This document shows positions 34,308 through 44,535 of a stretch of DNA of 45,604 bases, one piece after another (position 1 is the stretch's first letter; every line of letters begins with the position of its first letter). The DNA comes from an uncultured Deinococcota bacterium (GTDB lineage: Bacteria > Deinococcota > Deinococci > Deinococcales > Trueperaceae). Both the position numbers and the translations under genes were made by a program. The DNA lies in assembly GCA_947311535.1 (NCBI GenBank), contig CAMZLP010000117.1:1-45604 (forward strand), written 5' to 3'. A model generated the notes under the pieces. It made no database searches and was not told the DNA's origin. It saw nothing but the letters and a program-made list of their open reading frames with translations.

Positions 34308-36724
34308 AGGTTAAAGTAAATGGGATTGAGCTCGAGCTAGCGCCCGGAACTTCAGCAATAGATGCGGTATTTGCAGCAGGTTCTGACGTACCTTATTTTT
34401 GCTCACATGAATATATGTCGCCAGTTGGTTCTTGCCGTATGTGCTTGGCAAAAATTGGTGCGCCACGCAAAGATAGAGCAACTGGTAATTGGGTTTTAGA
34501 TGAAGAGACGGGCGAACCACAAATATTTTGGTTTCCTAACCCAATGGCAACTTGCACTACGGCAATTATGGAAGGCATGGTTATAGAAACCGAAGCTGAA
34601 GAAGCTGTTAAGGCTCAGCGTGGCATGGTTGAAATGACTTTGATTAATCACCCCCTAGATTGCCCAATTTGCGACAAAGGTGGAGCTTGCGAATTACAAG
34701 ATAGAGCTTATGAATATGGTGAGGGTATATCGCGTTTTGAATTTGATAAACGCCATCAAGAAAAACATCATCAACTCAGTGAGTTAATAACCCTAGATCG
34801 CGAACGCTGCATTCATTGCAAACGTTGTATTAGGTTCTTCGAAGAAGTACCCGGAGACGAAGTCTTAGATTTTATAGAGCGTGGTGGACACACTTATATC
34901 GCTACTGTTGAAGAAGGTTTGGAGAGTAATTTTACTGGTAATATTACCGACCTTTGCCCAGTAGGTGCGTTATTAGATAGAACAAGCCGTTTTAAAGGCC
35001 GTAATTGGGAATATGAACACACAATTACCAGCTCTTTAGATGATGCCTCTGGCAGTGCTATTGTGCTCGATTCTAGGACTGGTCGTTTAGAGCGTATAAA
35101 AGCAGAATTAAACACTCAGGTAAATAAACTCTGGATTGATGATAGCACTAGGTTTGGTTACGAATATGTTAATAGCAGTGAACGTATAAAAACCCCTCTA
35201 ATTAGAAAAGGTGATAATTTAGAGGCAGCTAGTTGGCAAGAAGTCAGTGAATTTATTGCTGATAAACTTGCCAAGCTCGCTCAAAAAGAAGCGGCAATAG
35301 TTTTGCGTGCAGATAGTACCCTAGAGGAAGGTTATGCTGCTAAAAACTTAGCCAAGATTTTGGAAACTGGTCAAATAGATCATTATCCTAGGCAGCTTGC
35401 CTCGGTGATTCCTAATAACTCAGCTAGTCTAAATGACTTGGCTAGTTCTGATGCAATTTTTGTAATTGGTGATGTTTCTCAAAATGTGCCAATTGTTGAT
35501 TTGCGCATTAAAGATGCCCTAAAAGGCGTAGCACCGCCAGAAATGTTTGAGCACGGAGTGCCAATTGCCGATTTGCGTTTAAAAGAACGCATGATACGTA
35601 AAAAAGAAATCTTGACAGTTGCTGCGCCATACAATGTTGACCTAATGCGACATGCAGGACAAGCTCATATTTACGAAGCAAATAGCGAAGAAGCAATCTT
35701 TAAAGCTTTGACTAAAATAGCAAATGGTGAAGATAGCTCCGTAGCTGCAATGAGCAATGAACAAGCCGAAGCTTTGGTAAAGAGATTAAATGAAGCAAAT
35801 AATGCAATTATTATTTATGATGGCTTTAGTCTGGCTTCGCCAGCTGCTGCAATTGCAGCTAGGAACTTTGCTAATGCGGTTGGAGCCAAAGAAATAATTT
35901 TGGGTCAAATGGCTAATAGCTATGGGCTCGAGGCTATCCAAGTTTTACCATCTCATGAGCGCTATGGCTATGCAGAAATTATGCAAGGCAGTGCCAAAGC
36001 TTTAATTATTTCAGAATTAAACCCTGCTAATAATTCCCAATATGCTCAAAACCTAAAAGAGCTTGAATTATTAGTAGTGCATAGTATCTTTGAAAATGAA
36101 ACCACTGCTTTAGCAGATGTAGTTTTGCCAGCAAAATCTGGCTATGAAAAACAAGGTACTATTGTAAACCTAGAAGGTCGTTTGTTAGAAGTCAATGCAG
36201 CTCCAATTGATGCTGGGCAAGCTCAAGATTTTGAATTTTTAGCCGCAAGTATTATTGCAGCTTTGGGTAAAGAGGGCAAAGAAGATTTGGCAAGCTTAGC
36301 TCATAAAGCAATTCGCAAACAATTTGGGGTTGATAGTAAAAAACTAGACCCAGAGGGTGATTTAAAACCGCTTAAACCCAGAGCTAATAATAAGGCCAAA
36401 CTGCACATCCAAAGCACAAATATTGGTAATGCTTTAATTGTGCCTACTATGCTTAGGCTCGAGTATATCGACAAAAACCCTCACTTATTAGCTGAGCGTG
36501 GTGCTGCTAAACTAACCATGAATTCTATTGATGCTGATGCCAATGGTTTAAAAAATGCTGAAATAGTAAGCTTAGATGTTGCAGGTATAAAACGTAGCTT
36601 TAGTGTACAAATAAAAGATAGCGTTCCTGCTGGCTTATGGCTGATACCAGCATTGCCTGAACAAGCAATTGGTTTACTGGAACTAGATAGAGCAAGTTTG
36701 AAAAAAGAATTGGAGCCAGCTTAA
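34295..36724 (+). CDS. nuoG: NADH-quinone oxidoreductase subunit G
   Basis: An 809-residue Fe-S subunit. The N-terminal ferredoxin domain has [18 protein letters not shown]; next the His-Cys cluster motif [18 protein letters not shown]; then [14 protein letters not shown] with [10 protein letters not shown] for a further [4Fe-4S]. The C-terminal two thirds are a molybdopterin-oxidoreductase-like domain that has lost its cofactor. The GTG at 34295 starts inside the end of nuoF; GTG 34304 is an alternative. Three GCTCGAG words lie inside (34330, 35926, 36457). nuoH follows after one base. Confidence 0.94.
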   Translation: MARVKVKVNGIELELAPGTSAIDAVFAAGSDVPYFCSHEYMSPVGSCRMCLAKIGAPRKDRATGNWVLDEETGEPQIFWFPNPMATCTTAIMEGMVIETEAEEAVKAQRGMVEMTLINHPLDCPICDKGGACELQDRAYEYGEGISRFEFDKRHQEKHHQLSELITLDRERCIHCKRCIRFFEEVPGDEVLDFIERGGHTYIATVEEGLESNFTGNITDLCPVGALLDRTSRFKGRNWEYEHTITSSLDDASGSAIVLDSRTGRLERIKAELNTQVNKLWIDDSTRFGYEYVNSSERIKTPLIRKGDNLEAASWQEVSEFIADKLAKLAQKEAAIVLRADSTLEEGYAAKNLAKILETGQIDHYPRQLASVIPNNSASLNDLASSDAIFVIGDVSQNVPIVDLRIKDALKGVAPPEMFEHGVPIADLRLKERMIRKKEILTVAAPYNVDLMRHAGQAHIYEANSEEAIFKALTKIANGEDSSVAAMSNEQAEALVKRLNEANNAIIIYDGFSLASPAAAIAARNFANAVGAKEIILGQMANSYGLEAIQVLPSHERYGYAEIMQGSAKALIISELNPANNSQYAQNLKELELLVVHSIFENETTALADVVLPAKSGYEKQGTIVNLEGRLLEVNAAPIDAGQAQDFEFLAASIIAALGKEGKEDLASLAHKAIRKQFGVDSKKLDPEGDLKPLKPRANNKAKLHIQSTNIGNALIVPTMLRLEYIDKNPHLLAERGAAKLTMNSIDADANGLKNAEIVSLDVAGIKRSFSVQIKDSVPAGLWLIPALPEQAIGLLELDRASLKKELEPA

Positions 36725-36725
36725 A

Positions 36726-37739
36726 ATGGATCCTTGGTATATTACTTTAATTAAGGCTTTTTTAGTTAGCATTGCCCTTTTGGGTGGTTTTGCTTACCTT
36801 ACTTTGATTCAAAGGAAATTGTTGGGGCGAATGCAACACAGATATGGCCCAAATAGAGTAGGCCCATTTGGTTTACTACAACCAATAGCTGATGCTATTA
36901 AGGCAATTTTCAAAGAAGATATAGTGGTTACAGCGGCTGATAAATTTGTTTATTATTTAGCCCCTTTTCTTAGCATTAGTTTTGCTTTAGTGGCTTTTGG
37001 TGCAATACCTGCGGGGCCTGCTAATAGCTTATTTGGTTTTGATCCTTGGGTCATGGATTTAGATATTGGCTTGCTCTATGTTTTTGCAGCAACCAGTATT
37101 GGTGTCTACGGAATATTTTTGGGTGGCTGGGCAAGTAATAATAAGTATTCATTATTAGGTAGCTTGCGTTCGGCAGCTCAAATGATTTCTTATGAACTTG
37201 GCTTAGGTCTGTCTGCTCTTACTGTTATCCTTATAACTGGCAGTCTAAACTTCCGTGAAATTGTTGATTTTAATGTTTGGGGTATGCATCCGCTGCTTTG
37301 GATTCCATTAATAATTGCCTTTATAACCTATTTTATTTCATCAACTGCTGAAATAAACAACACACCTTTTGATTTACCAGAAGCAGAGCAAGAACTAGTA
37401 GCGGGCTATTTGACTGAATATTCTTCAATAAAATGGGCGCTATATATGATGGCAGAATATGTCAATCTTTTTACTGCAGCAGCGGTATTATCCAGTCTGT
37501 TTTTAGGTGGTTGGCGCGGGCCGGCCTTTTTAGATCAAGTTATTCCAGGTATTTCGCAGTGGCCACTAATTTGGTTGCTCTTAAAAATGGCCATGATAGT
37601 CTTTACTTTTATTTGGTTGCAAGCAACTTTGCCCCGTTTTCGTTATGACCAAGTAATGCGGATTGGTTGGATTTGGCTTTTTGAGATTGCCCTATTTGCT
37701 GCTTTACTTACGGCCGCACTGATTGCGTTTGTGGTTTGA
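36726..37739 (+). CDS. nuoH: NADH-quinone oxidoreductase subunit H
   Basis: A 337-residue membrane subunit with eight or nine helices at the junction of the two arms, forming much of the quinone chamber. [20 protein letters not shown] and the acidic loop [23 protein letters not shown] (here cited as [14 protein letters not shown]) are the conserved signatures. It starts at ATG 36726. An 82-base gap to nuoI follows, which is occupied by a possible 27-codon frame. Confidence 0.96.
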   Translation: MDPWYITLIKAFLVSIALLGGFAYLTLIQRKLLGRMQHRYGPNRVGPFGLLQPIADAIKAIFKEDIVVTAADKFVYYLAPFLSISFALVAFGAIPAGPANSLFGFDPWVMDLDIGLLYVFAATSIGVYGIFLGGWASNNKYSLLGSLRSAAQMISYELGLGLSALTVILITGSLNFREIVDFNVWGMHPLLWIPLIIAFITYFISSTAEINNTPFDLPEAEQELVAGYLTEYSSIKWALYMMAEYVNLFTAAAVLSSLFLGGWRGPAFLDQVIPGISQWPLIWLLLKMAMIVFTFIWLQATLPRFRYDQVMRIGWIWLFEIALFAALLTAALIAFVV

Positions 37740-37741
37740 TT

Positions 37742-37825
37742 ATGAAAATTTTTATTAAATTAAAATCCAAAAATAATTTCTGGCAGATGATTGCTGGTTT
37801 GTGGTCTAAGCAGGAGGCTTTATGA
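37742..37825 (+). CDS. Possible 27-codon coupling ORF between nuoH and nuoI
   Basis: ATG 37742 comes two bases after the nuoH stop and opens 27 codons ([14 protein letters not shown]...SKQEAL). Its stop overlaps the nuoI ATG (ATGA). It has no clear ribosome site of its own and includes the nuoI site CAGGAGG. It may only serve translational coupling, or be chance. Confidence 0.3.
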   Translation: MKIFIKLKSKNNFWQMIAGLWSKQEAL

Positions 37826-38352
37826 GTGTATTAGATATTGCAAAAGGAATGGGGGTTACCTTAGGGCATCTTTTTAAAAAGCCGGTAACTGTTTTATACC
37901 CCGAAGAAAAAGTTGATATAAAGCCTCGTTTTAGAGGTAGGCATCATTTATTAAAACATCCTGATTCTGATCTAGAAAAATGTATAGGTTGTAGCTTATG
38001 TGCTGCAGCATGTCCAGCTTATGCAATTTATGTAGAGGCTGAAGAAAATGATCCAAACGACCCTACCTCGGCGGGTGAACGCTACGCTAAAATATATGAA
38101 ATAAATATGCTCAGATGTATATTTTGTGGACTATGTGAAGAAGCTTGTCCGACGGGTGCTATTGTTTTAGGTCATGAATTTGAACTAGCTGATTTTAGAT
38201 ATCAAGATTTTATTTATGGCAAAGATGAGCTTATGGTAGGTGTTAAAGGCAGTAAATGGCAAAGACGAGAAGCTGCCAAGAAAAATAAAGAAGTTAATAT
38301 TGGTGTAAAATCGGTACCTAGAAAAGAGCTCGAGGGAGTTAATTATGACTGA
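37822..38352 (+). CDS. nuoI: NADH-quinone oxidoreductase subunit I
   Basis: A 176-residue subunit with two [4Fe-4S] clusters (N6a, N6b), bound by [16 protein letters not shown] and [16 protein letters not shown]. It sits between NuoG and NuoB in the electron path. The amphipathic N-terminal segment attaches to the membrane arm. A strong CAGGAGG ribosome site precedes the ATG by 4-5 bases. The C-terminal tail is Lys-rich. A GCTCGAGG word near its end supplies part of the ribosome site for the next small frame. Confidence 0.96.
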   Translation: MSVLDIAKGMGVTLGHLFKKPVTVLYPEEKVDIKPRFRGRHHLLKHPDSDLEKCIGCSLCAAACPAYAIYVEAEENDPNDPTSAGERYAKIYEINMLRCIFCGLCEEACPTGAIVLGHEFELADFRYQDFIYGKDELMVGVKGSKWQRREAAKKNKEVNIGVKSVPRKELEGVNYD

Positions 38353-38404
38353 GTTTAAATTTAAGTCTGATATTAAACCTGTTAGTGAGCTAAGAATATG
38401 CTGA
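38345..38404 (+). CDS. Possible 19-codon coupling ORF between nuoI and nuoJ
   Basis: ATG 38345 overlaps the end of nuoI and has GAGGGAG 6 bases upstream, better than the site before nuoJ. Its 19 codons ([19 protein letters not shown]) end inside the first codons of nuoJ, bridging the 45-base gap. It may bring ribosomes to nuoJ. Confidence 0.35.
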   Translation: MTEFKFKSDIKPVSELRIC

Positions 38405-38928
38405 GTTTTGTAATTTTAGCAGTTTTATTGATAGCTGGCTCTATTGGAGTTGTTAGTTTAAAACAGCCAGTACATGCAGCTTTATCTTTGGTTGCTAGCT
38501 TAATGACTTTAGCTATTGTCTATATTAGCCTAGAAGCACATTTCTTAGCTGGGATTCAGGTAATTGTTTATGCTGGTGCAATTATGGTGCTTTTCTTATT
38601 TGTAATCATGCTTTTAAATGTTCAGGAACAAAAAGAAAATAAATTTGCTTGGATGAAACCAGCGGCTTATATTGTTGGCGCTCTAACAGCAATTGGCTTG
38701 GTTGCCAATATTTTACAAAGCCCAACGCCTGCATTAAATGCTGAACTGATTGATACTATTATTGCAGGTGGTACTGCTGAGGGTGTAGCCCAAGTATTAT
38801 TTAATCAATTTGTTTTAGGCTTTCAGCTTGTGGGTGTTTTATTACTTACAGGAATTGTTGGTGCAACTTCGTTGGTGCAACGCAAGGCTGAAATAGCAAA
38901 AATTGAAGAGGATTTAGCCAATGCTTAA
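38398..38928 (+). CDS. nuoJ: NADH-quinone oxidoreductase subunit J
   Basis: A 176-residue membrane subunit with five helices. KQPVHAALSLVASLMTLAIV and GIQVIVYAGAIMVLFLFVIM are the conserved NuoJ segments; the third helix contains the pi-bulge region used in conformational coupling. The C-terminus is a short charged tail. Its own ribosome site is weak, so translation may depend on the preceding small frame. Confidence 0.94.
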   Translation: MLSFVILAVLLIAGSIGVVSLKQPVHAALSLVASLMTLAIVYISLEAHFLAGIQVIVYAGAIMVLFLFVIMLLNVQEQKENKFAWMKPAAYIVGALTAIGLVANILQSPTPALNAELIDTIIAGGTAEGVAQVLFNQFVLGFQLVGVLLLTGIVGATSLVQRKAEIAKIEEDLANA

Positions 38929-38977
38929 AAATAAATACTTGGCGAATAAAAGGAGGGTATATTGTGATAGGAACTGA
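38921..38977 (+). CDS. Possible 18-codon coupling ORF between nuoJ and nuoK
   Basis: ATG 38921 overlaps the last codons of nuoJ and opens 18 codons (MLKNKYLANKRRVYCDRN) that end inside nuoK. GAGGA lies 8 bases upstream, and the AGGAGG site of nuoK lies inside the frame. It is weak evidence alone, notable as the third bridging frame in a row. Confidence 0.22.
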   Translation: MLKNKYLANKRRVYCDRN

Positions 38978-39284
38978 ATACTATATAGCCCTAAGTGCAA
39001 TTATCTTTAGTATTGGTACGGTTGGTGTATTATCTCGCCGCAGTGCCATAATGGTTTTTTTGAGTATAGAATTAATGCTCAATGCTGCAAATTTGGCTAT
39101 GGTAGCTTTTGCTCGAGCCTGGGCTTCTGAAGGAGCTTTGGCTGCAATGAATGGGCAAGCAGCCGTTTTTATTATTTTGGCAATTGCTGCTGCTGAAGTT
39201 GCAGTTGGTTTAGGTATATTAGTAGCAATATTTAGATACCGCGAAACTACCGAGTTAGATTTACTCTCCGAGATGAGATTATGA
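38964..39284 (+). CDS. nuoK: NADH-quinone oxidoreductase subunit K
   Basis: A 106-residue subunit with three helices. FLSIELMLNAANLAMVAFAR includes the conserved membrane Glu, and AEVAVGLGILVAIFR the second one; both are on the proton path. It starts with GTG at 38964, after AAAGGAGG. The stop overlaps nuoL by 4 bases. A GCTCGAGC copy (39111) is read as Ala-Arg-Ala. Confidence 0.95.
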   Translation: MIGTEYYIALSAIIFSIGTVGVLSRRSAIMVFLSIELMLNAANLAMVAFARAWASEGALAAMNGQAAVFIILAIAAAEVAVGLGILVAIFRYRETTELDLLSEMRL

Positions 39285-41197
39285 TAGCTCTAGCTGCTTA
39301 CGCACCTTTAATTGCTCTTGTTGGAGCGCTTATAAACGGCATCTTTGGTCGTAATTTAAAAGAGCCGCTTCCAGGCTATATAGCTAGTGCGGCTGTTTTT
39401 GCTGCTTTTGTTTTATCAGTAATGGCATTTTTTGGCTTACAAGGCCAAGAGCACGGTAGCAATGTTCAACTTTGGCAATACCTAAGTGCTGGTAATTTTA
39501 AACTAAATTTAGCTTTTAATATTGATCACTTGGCAGTAATAATGATGATGATTATTACTGGAGTAGGTTTTTTGATTCATATTTATTCTATTGCTTATAT
39601 GCATAATGATAGTGGTTTTAGCCGTTACTTTTCATTCCTCAACTTATTTATAGCCTCTATGTTGATACTTGTTATGGCTGATTCCTTTCCACTTATGTTT
39701 ATCGGTTGGGAGGGTGTTGGGGTTTGTTCATTTTTGCTAATTGGTTTTTGGTATGGCATAAAAGCTAATGCTGATGCTGCCAGAAAAGCTTTTATTGTCA
39801 ACCGTATTGGTGACTTTGGTTTTTTACTGGCTATGTTTTTAACTTATAAAGTATTCGGCACGCTTAATATTGCGGATATGCTCGGGCATATCCAAGTTGC
39901 CAGAGTACTTCCAGCAGGGCTTACTGCTATAGCTTTACTGTATTTATTAGCAGCTATGGGCAAAAGTGCTCAAATGCCTTTACATGTATGGCTGCCAGAT
40001 GCCATGGCAGGGCCAACTCCAGTTTCTGCACTTATTCACGCTGCAACAATGGTTACAGCTGGTGTTTATTTAATTGCTCGTATAGCGCCATTATTTGCAG
40101 CTAGCCCTAGTGCATCTATGGTTGTAGCTTGGGTTGGTTTAATCACTGCTTTTGTAGCGGCCTTTATTGCCCTTAGTCAAACAGATATCAAAAGGATATT
40201 GGCGTATTCAACCTTGTCTCAGCTTGGTTATATGTTTGTAGCCTTGGGCTGCGGTGCATATTGGGTAGCAATATTTCATGTTTTTACCCATGCATTTTTT
40301 AAAGCCCTTTTGTTTTTGACATCAGGCTCTGTGATTCATGCTATGGGTGGAGAGCAAGATGTAGAAAAAATGGGCGGCTTGCATAAATATATGAAACTTA
40401 CCAGCATAACTGCCTTTATAGGAACTTTGGCAATTGCTGGGGTACCATTTTTATCTGGCTTTTTTAGCAAAGATGCTATTTTGGCTCATGCTTTTACAAC
40501 AACGCTAGCACCAGTAGCTCTTAACTATATTGCTTATATTATCCTTTTAGTTACCGCTGTTATGACTGCTTTTTATATGATGCGTTGGTATTATTTAGTC
40601 TTTTTAGGCAAAGAGCGTTTATCTAAAGAAGCTAAAGCTCATGTTCATGAATCACCTAGTTTAATGACTATGCCTTTAGGGGTACTTGCTTTTTTAAGTG
40701 TAGTAGCAGGATATTTTGGCTTGCCAGAATTTTTGGCAAAAAATCAATTTGCTAGTTGGTTAGAGAATTCAATTGAAGTAGATATTAGTTTTGGTCATCC
40801 GCCAGTTTGGCTCGAGTGGACTTTAATATTAATTTCAGTGGCAGCAGCGGCAATTGGGCTTGGTTTAGCTTATTGGGTCTATTCTCGTAAGAAAAGCAAA
40901 GCCATGCTTAGGATTTCAAATTCTGCAATAGCTAAATTCTCGCAATCAGGTGCAGGTTTTGACGGCTTTTATAATGCTGGCATTATAAAACCAGCTGAAG
41001 AAACAGCAGAAGGTCTAGCACTACTAGATGCTGAAGTACTGGATACAGGTCTTAGCTCACTAGCTCTAGGAGTAGGTCTTTTTGCAGGTTTAATGCGTAA
41101 AATCCAAACGGGTTATATCAGGTTTTATGCGCTTGCCATGGCACTTGGATTTGCAGTCTTAGTAATCTTGGCAGCATTTTGGGGGAAATTATCATGA
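39281..41197 (+). CDS. nuoL: NADH-quinone oxidoreductase subunit L
   Basis: A 638-residue antiporter-like subunit, distal in the membrane arm. FNIDHLAVIMMMIITGVGFL, then FIGWEGVGVCSFLLIGFWY, then MPLHVWLPDAMAGPTPVSALIHAATMV (read here from HVWLPDAMAGPTPVSALIHA) are classic NuoL motifs with the conserved Glu, Lys and His. The long lateral helix is expected near the C-terminus. Overlaps of 4 bases with nuoK and nuoM indicate coupled translation. Confidence 0.96.
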   Translation: MIALAAYAPLIALVGALINGIFGRNLKEPLPGYIASAAVFAAFVLSVMAFFGLQGQEHGSNVQLWQYLSAGNFKLNLAFNIDHLAVIMMMIITGVGFLIHIYSIAYMHNDSGFSRYFSFLNLFIASMLILVMADSFPLMFIGWEGVGVCSFLLIGFWYGIKANADAARKAFIVNRIGDFGFLLAMFLTYKVFGTLNIADMLGHIQVARVLPAGLTAIALLYLLAAMGKSAQMPLHVWLPDAMAGPTPVSALIHAATMVTAGVYLIARIAPLFAASPSASMVVAWVGLITAFVAAFIALSQTDIKRILAYSTLSQLGYMFVALGCGAYWVAIFHVFTHAFFKALLFLTSGSVIHAMGGEQDVEKMGGLHKYMKLTSITAFIGTLAIAGVPFLSGFFSKDAILAHAFTTTLAPVALNYIAYIILLVTAVMTAFYMMRWYYLVFLGKERLSKEAKAHVHESPSLMTMPLGVLAFLSVVAGYFGLPEFLAKNQFASWLENSIEVDISFGHPPVWLEWTLILISVAAAAIGLGLAYWVYSRKKSKAMLRISNSAIAKFSQSGAGFDGFYNAGIIKPAEETAEGLALLDAEVLDTGLSSLALGVGLFAGLMRKIQTGYIRFYALAMALGFAVLVILAAFWGKLS

Positions 41198-42645
41198 CCT
41201 TAGCTGTTATTTTTATACCGCTCATAGCGGCATTTGTGCTATTAATAATCAATGATAGAAAATTACAAGCTGCAATAGCCTTTTTAGCTGCAATTGCAAG
41301 TTTTGTAGTTTCTTTATTCTTGTCTTCGGCCTTGCCTATTTCAAGATTGTGGATTCCAGGTTTTAACTCTTATTTTGAATTAAACCCAGCAGGAGCAGCT
41401 AGCGTATTAGTTTTAGTTGCATCTTTAGTTATGATTCCAACAGTTCTTTATGCCAGTAAACAAATAGAAAAAAATACTGGCAACTTTTTGGCTCTGCTGT
41501 TATTTATGCAAGCTGGCTTAAATGGTATCTTTTTAGCCAAAGATTTAGTATTGTTTTACCTCTTTTGGGAGGCAACCCTAATACCAAGTTTAATGATGTT
41601 GGGTATTTGGGGCAGAAAAAACCGTAGGAAAGCTGTCGTAAAATATTTAATTTATGCTGTTGGCGGTTCTTTCTTTATGCTTATTTCAATATTAGCTATA
41701 AAACCACTTGCAGGTGCTGCTAGCTACCGTTTTATGGATTTGTATGCAGTTACTCCTAAGTTGCCAGTTCAAACACAAATTTGGCTATTCTTAGGCTTCT
41801 CGGCGGCATTTTTAGTAAAACAACCTATCTTTCCATTACATTCTTGGCTAATTAGCTTTAACGAGGAAAACCATCATTCAGGTGTTGCTGATGTAATGGG
41901 CACGCTTTATAAAGTGGGGGCATTTGGATTTTTTGCGTGGGCAATGCCACTTTTACCAGAAGGTGCTAAAGCAGTTAGCCCATTTTTAATGGTCTTGGCA
42001 GCTTTTAGTGCTGTATATGCAATTATTGCAGCTATTTCTCAAACTAATTTAAAACGTGCTTTGGCTTATGCTTCTTTATCTCATATGGGTATTATTGGAG
42101 TAGGTATATTTGCACTTAATTTAATTGGCTCTAATGGAGCAGTATTTTTACTAGCTGCTCAGATGTTATCTACTGGGGGCTTGTTTTTAATAACTGGCAT
42201 GTTATATGAGCGCCGTAAGAGTTTTGACATAAATGAATATGGCGGTATTGCTAAGTCTGCGCCGATGTTGGCAGCTTTTGCTTTATTCATAATTTTTACT
42301 AGTATTGGTGTACCCGGTTTAGCTAACTTCCCTGGGGAATTTATGAGCTTGATGGGTGCTTTTCAGAGCAATGTTGGGGCAACTGTGATTGCTGCCTTGG
42401 CAGTTATTGGAGCTGGGGTTTTTGGGGTTAACTTGTACCAAAGGATATTTCAAGCTGATGAGACTAAGCCACTGATTGATTTGGATAGGCTCGAGCTTAT
42501 TGTATTAATTCCAATACTAGCTGGTATTCTTTGGCTAGGCTTAGCACCTAACTTGGAACTAGAAAAAATAGAAATTCAATCACGCTATATAAACCCTATA
42601 AGTCAAACTGTAGAGTCAAATAATAAAGCAGGAGATTCGCAATGA
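41194..42645 (+). CDS. nuoM: NADH-quinone oxidoreductase subunit M
   Basis: A 483-residue antiporter-like subunit. LFYLFWEATLIPSLMMLGIW carries the conserved Glu, FPLHSWLISFNEENHHSGVA the central loop, and LKRALAYASLSHMGIIGVGI the second half motif. HSWLISFNEENHHSGVAD differs from the usual HTWLPDAHTEAPT-type loop, which is noteworthy. The start chosen is ATG 41194, 7 bases after GGGGGA and overlapping the nuoL stop; TTG 41179 is less likely. Confidence 0.93.
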   Translation: MTLAVIFIPLIAAFVLLIINDRKLQAAIAFLAAIASFVVSLFLSSALPISRLWIPGFNSYFELNPAGAASVLVLVASLVMIPTVLYASKQIEKNTGNFLALLLFMQAGLNGIFLAKDLVLFYLFWEATLIPSLMMLGIWGRKNRRKAVVKYLIYAVGGSFFMLISILAIKPLAGAASYRFMDLYAVTPKLPVQTQIWLFLGFSAAFLVKQPIFPLHSWLISFNEENHHSGVADVMGTLYKVGAFGFFAWAMPLLPEGAKAVSPFLMVLAAFSAVYAIIAAISQTNLKRALAYASLSHMGIIGVGIFALNLIGSNGAVFLLAAQMLSTGGLFLITGMLYERRKSFDINEYGGIAKSAPMLAAFALFIIFTSIGVPGLANFPGEFMSLMGAFQSNVGATVIAALAVIGAGVFGVNLYQRIFQADETKPLIDLDRLELIVLIPILAGILWLGLAPNLELEKIEIQSRYINPISQTVESNNKAGDSQ

Positions 42646-44093
42646 TAGATATTAATTGGGTAGTTTTTGCGCCCGCTCTTAGTTTGATTATCGCTGCTTC
42701 GGTCAGCTTGTTAATTACAGTTTTTAAAAAGAATACTAAACTTTCGGCAATTATTTCTTTAATTGCGGTTGCTGTTGCGGCAGCTTTTAACTTACAATTA
42801 TTCCTAAATAGAGCTGAGGGTGTGCAATCAAGCTTTGGGCTAGAATATTTAGCAGATACTCCAGCACTTGGTTTTAACTTTGTAATATTAATTGCAACTG
42901 CTCTTGCGATTTTAATTAGCTATGACTATTTAGAAAAAAGAAATCTAGATCAAATAGAATATTACCCACTTATGCTTTTAAGTGCCTCTGGTGCATTGGT
43001 AATGGTTGCTGCTGGCGGTATGATTACATTGATTTTGGGTTTAGAAATCATGTCTTTGGCAGTATATGTCCTAGCAGCTTGGAAGCAAGATAGTCCAGCC
43101 TCAGAAGAAGCAGGTATGAAATACTTTTTGCTAGGCGCCTTTGCCTCGGCATTTTTAATATACGGTATTGCCATGTTATTTGGGGCAACGGGTAGCTTTA
43201 ACTATGCTGCCATTGCTGCATCAGTTAGTTCTGATGGTTTTGATAAAATATTTTATGCTGTTTTAGCTTCGATATTAATATTAGTAGGCTTGGGTTTTAA
43301 AACAGCTATGTTTCCATTTCATCAGTGGGCACCAGATGTTTATACAGGTGCACCGATGCCCGTTACTGCATTTATGAGCATGGTTGTAAAAACAGCTGCA
43401 TTTGCTGCTTTATTTAGAATAGCAGCCAGCTTTTTATTAGATATGCCAAGTTTTATCAGCCAAATTTTATTGATTATGATTGCCTTAACTATGATAGTTG
43501 GCAATATGGGTGGTTTAGTACAAACTAGCTTAAAAAGAATGCTGGCGTTTTCGGCAGTTGCTCATGCAGGTTACTTAGGCTTGGCACTGTTTGCTGCCAA
43601 AACTGTTGGTATACAAGCAGCAGTTTGGTATCTTACAGCTTATGTAATTATGAATGCTGGGGCTTTTGCTGTTCTTAGTCTAATAGTTGATGAAAACGAC
43701 CAAGCTGACAGCTTAGATGATATTGCTGGACTTGCTAAGACTCATCCTGCATTAGCTACTGCTTTTAGTATATTTTTATTCAGCTTAGCAGGATTTCCAT
43801 TATTTGCTGGCTTCATTGGCAAAATTTTGGTTTTTCAGGCTGCAATTGAAAACGGCTATGTTTTAGTAGCAATAATTGGTATTATAACTAGCTTGGTGGC
43901 AGTTGTTTACTATCTACGCCCAGTAATTGTCATGTACTTTAAAAACACTGATAACAAAATAACTATTCAGCCAAGTATGGCGACAACAATAGTTATAGCA
44001 GTTGCTGCAATTGTAACTGTTTTATTGGGCATATTACCAGGTTGGTGGTATGGACTCTTTGAAATGGGTCAGCGTATAGTTGCTGCTGGCTAA
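42642..44093 (+). CDS. nuoN: NADH-quinone oxidoreductase subunit N
   Basis: A 483-residue antiporter-like subunit, last gene of the operon. LILGLEIMSLAVYVLAAWKQ carries the conserved Glu, FKTAMFPFHQWAPDVYTGAP the central motif, and LKRMLAFSAVAHAGYLGLAL the later repeat. Its ATG overlaps the nuoM stop (ATGA). A terminator follows within 20-50 bases, closing the 14.4-kb operon. Confidence 0.95.
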   Translation: MIDINWVVFAPALSLIIAASVSLLITVFKKNTKLSAIISLIAVAVAAAFNLQLFLNRAEGVQSSFGLEYLADTPALGFNFVILIATALAILISYDYLEKRNLDQIEYYPLMLLSASGALVMVAAGGMITLILGLEIMSLAVYVLAAWKQDSPASEEAGMKYFLLGAFASAFLIYGIAMLFGATGSFNYAAIAASVSSDGFDKIFYAVLASILILVGLGFKTAMFPFHQWAPDVYTGAPMPVTAFMSMVVKTAAFAALFRIAASFLLDMPSFISQILLIMIALTMIVGNMGGLVQTSLKRMLAFSAVAHAGYLGLALFAAKTVGIQAAVWYLTAYVIMNAGAFAVLSLIVDENDQADSLDDIAGLAKTHPALATAFSIFLFSLAGFPLFAGFIGKILVFQAAIENGYVLVAIIGIITSLVAVVYYLRPVIVMYFKNTDNKITIQPSMATTIVIAVAAIVTVLLGILPGWWYGLFEMGQRIVAAG

Positions 44094-44113
44094 AATTCTT
44101 GATTATTGATTTT

Positions 44114-44145
44114 AAAGCGGTGCTTTAGGGCATCGCTTTTTTTAT
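44114..44145 (+). terminator. Rho-independent terminator of the nuo operon
   Basis: AAAGCGGTGC (44114-44123) pairs with GCATCGCTTT (44129-44138) with one G-T wobble, followed by a T run. Confidence 0.87.
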
Positions 44146-44219
44146 TGATATAGCTAAAGTCAGATAATACTAAAGTCAATAAAGGTGTAGCTTTTAGCTT
44201 TCTTATCAAGATCAAGTGA

Positions 44220-44510
44220 GAGGAAAAGAGAAAGGAGAAAGTCGTAGACTGCTATTTAAATGCTAGAAGTTTGGAGAACAAACGGAAGTTGGAGATGTTT
44301 TTACTGCCTTTTGAGATTTTGGTTTTTGACAAAAAAGCCAGCGAAAAATACAGTAATTTACGTATTGGACTAGAAAAAGGAGGTGAATTAATAGGGTCAC
44401 TTGATATGTTAATAGCTGCCCAAGCTTTGGCACATTCTATGACAGTAGTTACAAATAATGAAAAAGAGTTTAGGCGCGTCAAAGGCTTAAGTGTGGAAAA
44501 CTGGGTTTAG
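44220..44510 (+). pseudogene. Decayed VapC-type PIN toxin (C-terminal part)
   Basis: The frame is open from 44220 to a stop at 44508-44510. CYLNARSLENKRKLEMFLLP, followed by FEILVFD, GSLDMLIAAQALAHSMTVVTNN and FRRVKGLSVENW, matches the second and third thirds of VapC toxins. The first 40-50 residues, with the first catalytic Asp, are absent, and no VapB antitoxin gene lies upstream, where the sequence has an in-frame TGA at 44217. A TTG at 44271 could start a 79-residue fragment. It is best read as the remnant of a lost toxin-antitoxin pair. Confidence 0.7.
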
Positions 44511-44535
44511 TTATGGATAGCAATATAAAAAGAGA

